From: Ecdyonurus torrentis
Taxonomy: Eukaryota > Arthropoda > Insecta > Ephemeroptera > Heptageniidae
Direction of reading: 5' to 3'
DNA: 64,000 bases
Assembly (NCBI GenBank): GCA_949318235.1
Contig: OX439137.1
Span: 23,671,653-23,735,652 of the forward strand
Of the stretch, positions 53,264-64,000 are shown piece after piece. Each line of letters begins with the position of its first letter. The stretch's first letter is position 1. The position numbers were made by a program, and so were the translations under genes. Below the pieces are notes generated by a model. The model ran no database searches. It saw nothing but the letters and a program-made list of their open reading frames with translations, and was not told the DNA's origin.

Positions 53264-54229
53264 GTAACTAAAAAAAAAAAATTAACAAAGTGATTTCATC
53301 TCACACATGTGTGCTATGATTATTATGATTCCTCAAATATTATTATATAAGGTTTATAAATACGTGAAATTTTTATTTTAACATCATATAATATATAACA
53401 CATATAATTTTTACTACATATAGAAAACATCAATTTTTTTTATATTTTATAAAAATAAATTAATAATAACATACATATATCACAGTTTTTTTATATATTT
53501 TTTTTAACGACCATCTGCTGTGTAATTTTTATAGCATATTAACATCATCAGAATCACATAAATAAACTATTTTATTACATTGAAGACTATATTAATATTT
53601 TTATAAACCTGATTATAGCTTTTTAAATACATTATATCTAAAAAATTAAATAAATTACTAGTTTTTTATACAAGGCAAAAATTTCAATAATTTTTCTTAA
53701 AATATAGATCAGCTAAAGCAACACCTTTATTATATACTTTTTTTTTAAGACTACACAGATTTGATGTAAACATTTTTTTCCTCTCTGGTGAATGAATTTT
53801 TAATAGACGTATTTTGCAAATAGTAAAGGTTCAATTTTCATGCTGTTGATGATAGATGGTGAAGATATTTTGTGCAATGATTTTATTTTTATTCCTATCA
53901 TTGTACAAAACAAAAACAAGCTATTTTTAAGCTTGTTTTTATTCTCCTTTCTCCAGGTAAGTCCAGGCATGTACTTAAATTTTAAAAATACTTATTGCTT
54001 AATATATAAATTAGACATAAAAAACAGTAAAAAAACAAACAAAAAAATGTATAAAACAATAATGCTGTTCGAAAACCCAGTTTATTTCTGTTATACTAAA
54101 ATGACGATCACCTATATGATTATTCAAATGAAATGCGCATTTTTTTTGTAGCAAGAAAACTGGATTTACGAGCAATACGAATATTTATATACCAAAATTA
54201 CAAATTCAGTTGCAAAAAGAAAAAGAAAA
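53264..54229. other. Intergenic with a GTAAACTCTG-family element
   Basis: A+T-rich; no gene. Near 54060-54185 is a copy of the element seen at 39983 and 42543 (GTTCGAAAACCCAGTTTATT ... AAACTGGATTTACGAGCAAT). Confidence 0.5.
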
Positions 54230-56246
<2,017 letters not shown>

Positions 56247-56767
56247 ACCGACAGACCGGCATGAGAGAAAATCTAGAACTCTAAAATGAAACCCATATCA
56301 ATTTACCGCGTGACTACGATTATCTACAGCGTATATATCACCTATAATCCTCATTGAAAGTCCTATTATATAATAACAACAATGATGTCATAGAGTATTA
56401 TATGATAACAATTGTCTTCAAATCAGTTTATTATTGTCAACAATTATAACACCTATATATCATTCATACACATACAGGTTCAAATATGTGTAAGTCTCTA
56501 CTATATCTCATCTCATATTATATTATCATTAATATTCTGTATAAGAACAAACATTGTATAAAATACCACAAATATATTTCACGCTGTGATTACGAACATA
56601 TACAATAGGATTTTATAACAATGAAAATGAGTTTAACAATGGTATAATATGTCATACTATATTAAATTATAATATTTATTATGAAAATATTTAAAAAAGA
56701 AATTAAAAAATGTGAAAAAAATAAATAATATGTGATTTTTTTTTCTCTACTCAATGTGATTTTTAAA
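56247..56767. other. Intergenic, A+T-rich
   Basis: No gene or element was recognised. Confidence 0.5.
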
Positions 56768-56771
56768 TTAA

Positions 56772-56822
56772 GGGAGTAGGGGACCGACGTCGGCCATTAG
56801 ACTCAAACTTTTCTCGTCAAAA

Positions 56823-56853
<31 letters not shown>

Positions 56854-57115
56854 GTTGCACAATGATACTTCAGCTTGAGACAATTTCAAATATATTAAAA
56901 TTTTGGGGGGTCCCCGTGCAAATTAATTTTATATGATTTTTTTACATTTTAAGCCCGTAAGGCCCAATGTTAATTTCAATTTCTTTTTTTCGGGGCGGTC
57001 AAACATCTTGAAATTTTTATTACGGCTAGGTATGACCCTTAGCTACACAATGACACCAAATTTAGACCCAAAACACGTTCTAGTTTTTGAGATATAAGGT
57101 CGTTATCCTACTCCC
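56772..57115. mobile_element. TTAA-flanked MITE (GGGAGTAGGG ends), copy 2
   Basis: TTAA|GGGAGTAGGGGACCGACGTC on the left and CGTTATCCTACTCCC|TTAA on the right; colinear with 51008-51340, differing mainly by a longer A run (56820-56844). Confidence 0.9.
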
Positions 57116-57119
57116 TTAA

Positions 57120-58356
57120 ATTTCATTATAAAAAGCACATATAAAAAAGTACTAAAATTAACTGTAATGACAGTACTATTATAAAATAATGGAGAAGGAT
57201 ATTTTGTATCAGTTAACTGCGTTTTCAGCTGATTAAATATCATAAAGGCAGAAAATATTGAAATTTTGAACAGAATACTAAACAACCAAATTTTTAATAA
57301 TTTTATTTTTCAATTATTCAACTGTCAAAAATAAATAAATAAAAATACTCGCACAGAACAATAGAGGACGTATTATTATTTTTTATTATTTAAAAAAAAT
57401 CAATGCCAATTTAACATTTACAAATGAATACGCAAATAAAATAATAAATGAAAATAAAAAGTTATTATATATATTTTTTAACTTTAAACTTATAAAAAAT
57501 TTGCTAAACATTTTTTTTTTTAATTTTCGCGCTGATTATTAAAATGATTATAAAGTTTAACGTTTTGATATCAAAAGAAAATGTTGAACGTCAAGAAAGA
57601 TAGTTTATATAAGAATAACCCTCTTAAAGAAAGAAGGTAATTGAGTTAAGATTTTGTTAATAATAAAGAAAAAAAAATTTAATAAAAGATGAGTTTTCTT
57701 GTTATATAATATAAAGGAGTTTTTAAGTGGATTAAAATATTGATTATAATTATTATTATAGCTGATATAAAATCGTGTCATACATAAATTAAGTTTTCAA
57801 TTCTAAGCCGTATATTTTAATTTAATAATATTTCAATAATAACAAACTTTATTAAGGACGTAAGCAGTGATTTTAAAGCCATATAACATTAATATGGGTC
57901 ATAACTTATTACTGTCATACAATTAATAAAAGTGCTTGAATATAAACTTATTCTTACATTTTATAATTATATTAACACATATAAAAATTTAAAATTAAGT
58001 ATATAGCTTAACGTTTGGGTCAAAAATATTTCTTCGCGCATTAAGTATTATAAAAAGAATAAAATATAAAACAACAACTAGCAATAATAATAAAAATATT
58101 GCTCATTTCCTCATACTAGTCCATTTTAATTATTAAAAGATCTAGTTGTCAAAATATGTAGCAATTTTTCAGTCCCTTTTTTAAATTTACAAAACGTTTT
58201 TCTTTTCTTTTTTTTTTTTTTTAATTTTGTTAAACGTTTTTTGCGAAAAAATTATAAATCAGCAGATATACAACGTGAATTCCTACACTTCCTAATCACA
58301 TAAATACATTATTCCTATTACTATTGAATTTACATCGTGTGATTCCTTTTCTCAAA
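57120..58356. other. Intergenic, A+T-rich
   Basis: Nothing recognisable; very A+T-rich. Confidence 0.5.
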
Positions 58357-59148
<792 letters not shown>

Positions 59149-59149
59149 C

Positions 59150-59191
<42 letters not shown>
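59149..59191. repeat. (GA)n microsatellite
   Basis: About 43 bp of GA with one AAAG interruption. Confidence 0.95.
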
Positions 59192-59195
<4 letters not shown>

Positions 59196-59270
59196 AGAGT
59201 ATCAAAGTAGTCTAAAGTGAAAGTGCCAATATGTTTTTAAGATCCAAGCACTCTATCATTCAAATTTATA

Positions 59271-59573
59271 GGGTTGTATGCGCATGAGGTCATACTGAAT
59301 GCGCTTCGACGCCATACTGGAGCAATGAATAAAATTGCTCAGCATAGGACACACTTTTTTTGGGGGGGGGGGGGCTACTTTCTTTCATGGAAAATTAGTT
59401 GTTTTATTATTATTATTCTCGCATACTTGAAAACCTCATTCAACCTGTCAACTGCAACAATGCTCTCAAAAATATTGCTAAGCATTTATTTGACTTGCAA
59501 AATGTCCCCATACCAGCCCATGTTTTTTAGTGTTCACATATGGCGTTGATTTTTATATGAATGCAACCATTCT
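59271..59573. mobile_element. TA-flanked ~303-bp MITE (GGGTG-type ends), copy 2
   Basis: TA|GGGTTGTATGCGCATGAGGT on the left and ATATGAATGCAACCATTC|TA on the right. Colinear with 46749-47051 (GCGCTTCGACGCCATACTGG, AATTGCTCAGCATAGGACAC, AATGCTCTCAAAAATATTGC), with a G run of about 13 inserted at 59361-59373. Confidence 0.82.
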
Positions 59574-60054
59574 ATATATAACTGTTTATGTTGAATGTTC
59601 TATTTTTAGGTACTATAACATTTTTCAGTACTTTCTAGTAAGGGAGATTTCCAAGTATTTTTTTCTTCAACAGGTATAGACAATACTTACAAAAAATATA
59701 AAAATAATATGATGTGGTGAATAAATATGACTACATTTAGCCATGATTTAATTACTAAATATAGGAGTTTGAAAAGAGCACTTAGAAAATATATTCTATT
59801 TATATTTCTATTCTTTCAACACATGAATTATTTAATGGAGGAAAAAGTTTGAAGAGAATATTCATTCAAAACTAGATTTCACAATAAGTATACTGTATGC
59901 TATATAATAAATGTTACGTAATTTTAAAGTATATTTAAAGATCAATTTTGTCGTGTCATGTATTAGGTTTGTCATTAATATTTTAGAGCTATAAAAGGAG
60001 AGCAAAAACAGTAATATCTGGAAAACGTTATTTTGACTATATTACTCTGTAACT

Positions 60055-60055
<1 letters not shown>
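59574..60055. other. Intergenic, A+T-rich
   Basis: Nothing recognisable. Confidence 0.5.

Positions 60056-60141
<86 letters not shown>
60056..60141. repeat. (GA)n microsatellite
   Basis: About 86 bp of GA; a second short GA tract is at 60210-60229. Confidence 0.97.
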
Positions 60142-60142
<1 letters not shown>

Positions 60143-60884
60143 AGGAAGTATAAGTCCCGGAGCTTTGGGTCGATATGAAAAGTTTAACTTTATATACGAA
60201 GGTATGAGTGAGAGAGAGAGAGAGAGAGAAATGATGAAAATTATTATGCTTTTATATATGAAAACTCATCCGTATCAATAATAAGACTACATAGTATAAA
60301 ATTTTATAGTTTATAAAGCAGTATGATAGTTATAGGAATATAAAATACATTTTATGGTTTATACATTTGAAATGTAATATAATATAAATATATGAATAAA
60401 TTACGTTGAAAATATTTGCAATCGAATTTTGAAGTTATATACAGGATTATTTGTATAAACTTACTTCTATCTATAAAATACTAAAAAATAGAAGTTATAT
60501 ATTTGTGGTTGCTAATATTTAACTAAATTAAGTATTTATGAATGGAAATAAATCAAATAAAATTAGCAAATAAAAAATACAAAAACTTTTAAATTTTGTT
60601 TTAAAAGTTCACATGTTCTGATGTTGGCACTTTTTTAAGTACAGTGATTTTAGAATGGAAAACTTAAATTAAAAAAAAAAAAAAAATGAAAAGTTTCTTT
60701 AGAATTTTGCTTTATTTTAAACACCTTAGAATAGAATTTTCATAAAGAACGATGAATCTGATTGTAATTGGAGTCGCATCCCCTTTCCCGACCTTAAAGT
60801 TCAGTACTAGAATAGTCAATAGCAATAATACTAATAAATGACTTACCCCCCTTAAGTTGCAACACTAACTAACTAGCTAAACAG
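60142..60884. other. Intergenic, A+T-rich
   Basis: Nothing recognisable beyond the short GA tract at 60210-60229. Confidence 0.5.
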
Positions 60885-61212
60885 CGAGAAATCAGCTACT
60901 TTGGAATTTGACTAAAAATTTGAAAAGTAAGAAAAATTGTAAATTTTATTTTGCAGAGTGATACATCAGAGGTTCTTTAAAAGTGTAAACCACCATGCAT
61001 GCTATATTTTAAATTATGATTTTTTGAAGTTATAGTCATCCCATGTTAATTTTAATAATAATTTTCTCTCTTATCTAATAGTCACGGGTTCTGAACATTT
61101 TATCATATATAGGTAGCTGTTACTATTAACTTTAAAATGGCATCAAAAAGTTTGAAAGTTTGAATTTTAGATATTGAGATATAAGTACACGACATCTAAA
61201 TACAACCCTTAA
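60885..61212. mobile_element. Diverged MITE of the GGGAGTAGGG/TTAA family
   Basis: It shares GAAATCAGCTACT, GGAATTTGACTAAAAA, GAGTGATACATCAG and ATGATTTTTTGAAG with 1480-1829, and ends in CCCTTAA at 61206-61212. The left boundary is approximate. Confidence 0.55.
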
Positions 61213-62733
<1,521 letters not shown>

Positions 62734-63073
62734 AGACATAGACAACATGAAAACATAAGCATTTACATCACAAAACACTTGATGGGACTTACATAAATAA
62801 CATTAATTGGTCTCAAAACCCAATTGTAGCGCCGTAGCAGTGATCAGAAAATTTCGATTTATGAAACCTGCACAACATTTTCATACTAGTTTTTGCCTGT
62901 TTCTGACGTCATATGCAGAAATATTCACGCAAATTGCATACCTTACAGTTTTTTACGCTCTTTTGTGGGGATCACATTTAAATTCTGGTAAAAATTATCA
63001 TCAATTTTGTAAATGAAATTTTGTGTAAATTGATTAAAAAGAACATATGTGGTGTTTCATGTTTTATATGCCT
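62734..63073. mobile_element. TTAA-flanked ~340-bp repeat (TGACGTCA core), copy 4
   Basis: TTAA (62730-62733)|AGACATAGACAACATGAAAA on the left and TTTCATGTTTTATATGCCT|TTAA (63074-63077) on the right. Colinear with 28324-28676, including GTAGCAGTGATCAGAAAATT and TTTCTGACGTCATATGC. Confidence 0.85.
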
Positions 63074-63077
63074 TTAA

Positions 63078-63694
63078 ATATTTTGTCAATTGGTTTTTTA
63101 CAAACTCCTTAGATTTTGCAATCGTTATATACACGATAAGATAATAAAATAAAGATTTTTGTTTTAATTACTGTACTCTAATAAATTAGAATATAAATCA
63201 TTTTAAAAAAAGATAAAGATTTAATGAAAACAAAGCTTTATAATTAATAATATTGATATTTGAAATTTACGATGCATACGAACGACATAGTAATTTTATA
63301 CCACTTTTAATTAAATTAAAATAATATACAAACTTTATTATTATAATATTTACTATTATATTATATGTATTCATGCAAATGAAACTTCTTTATTTTATAA
63401 TCTTATAGACATTTTGCAAAAAAAAAAAAAAAAAAAATGCACATCTGGCGCAAATAACTCAACAACAAAATTGTGGTATTTTGCTAAATTAAAATGACAA
63501 AATGTTACTTCATTTCTAAACACCTGGTTTCAGTTTTTTTTTTAATTAAAAATGTTTTACGTTGGATTTATGAATTTTTAATGAGTTTTTCCCTATGTTT
63601 TATATTTTTACTCTTACGGTAAGTAGGTAAATATTTTTTAATGATTTTTTTCTTGTATATCACTTTTTTTTTATAAGTGTTTGTAAAATTGTGT

Positions 63695-63734
<40 letters not shown>

Positions 63735-64000
63735 TAATAATGATTTATACAAAATTTCTTTTTAAGTTGAAAACATTGTTTACTTTTATCAACATCTGGA
63801 ATAATATCATTAAAATTTTAATTGCTGAATAATAGTAAACAGAAATAATATGTTTAACTATAGCGTTGAAATTTTATTCACTGTAAGCGGATGTGCCTCG
63901 ATTAATTGGATTATATAACCATGTTTTTTAATTGTAAAATTAAGTATTGATTTCAAATTTAATACTTTGTTTAGTGTGTTTGTTTTTAAAACTTAAACTT
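63078..64000. other. Intergenic, A+T-rich, to window end
   Basis: A run at 63420 and a T run of about 40 at 63699-63731; no gene or element was recognised. Confidence 0.5.

Overview
This is a eukaryotic nuclear window: intron-containing genes with GT/AG splice sites, very high A+T, long poly-A/T runs, large microsatellites, and dozens of short inverted-repeat elements. It suggests an invertebrate, most probably an arthropod. The main pointers are a ZAD-type zinc-binding domain (a family expanded in arthropods) and an intronless FIT2 gene with a long C-terminal tail. No species can be named from the sequence alone.

Four host genes are supported, all in the first 43 kb. (1) A ZAD-domain protein on the minus strand (9351-11479, two exons). 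(2) FITM2, an ER acyl-CoA diphosphatase, on the plus strand (11900-13135, one exon), head to head with the ZAD gene. (3) GDAP1-like, a mitochondrial outer-membrane GST-fold protein, on the minus strand (20327-30052, five exons, 326 aa). (4) DHRS4-like, a peroxisomal SDR reductase ending in SRL, on the plus strand (35119-42937, six exons, 279 aa). For the three multi-exon genes every exon junction keeps reading frame and uses GT/AG, so the models are internally consistent.

Between the divergent GDAP1 and DHRS4 start codons sits a nearly full-length non-LTR retrotransposon on the minus strand (about 30140-35030). Without it the two ATGs would lie within about 200 bp. Its ORF1 carries a macro domain of the TARG1/Poa1p type with both catalytic residues of that family conserved, instead of a recognisable zinc knuckle or RRM. 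Its ORF2 has APE endonuclease and reverse transcriptase, now split by one frameshift. This is the most unusual item in the window.

The rest is transposon debris: a 3.8-kb foldback element made of inverted arrays of a ~129-bp repeat (21134-24933); a nested foldback cluster (43448-46420); MITE families flanked by TTAA or TA; two hAT-like elements with perfect 8-bp target duplications; MITEs inserted inside MITEs; a 209-bp near-perfect palindrome; and 3' ends of a second LINE family. The last 20 kb (43-64 kb) contains no recognisable host gene, only repeats, MITEs and microsatellites, including (GACA)n, (AATC)n, (GA)n and (AT)n tracts.
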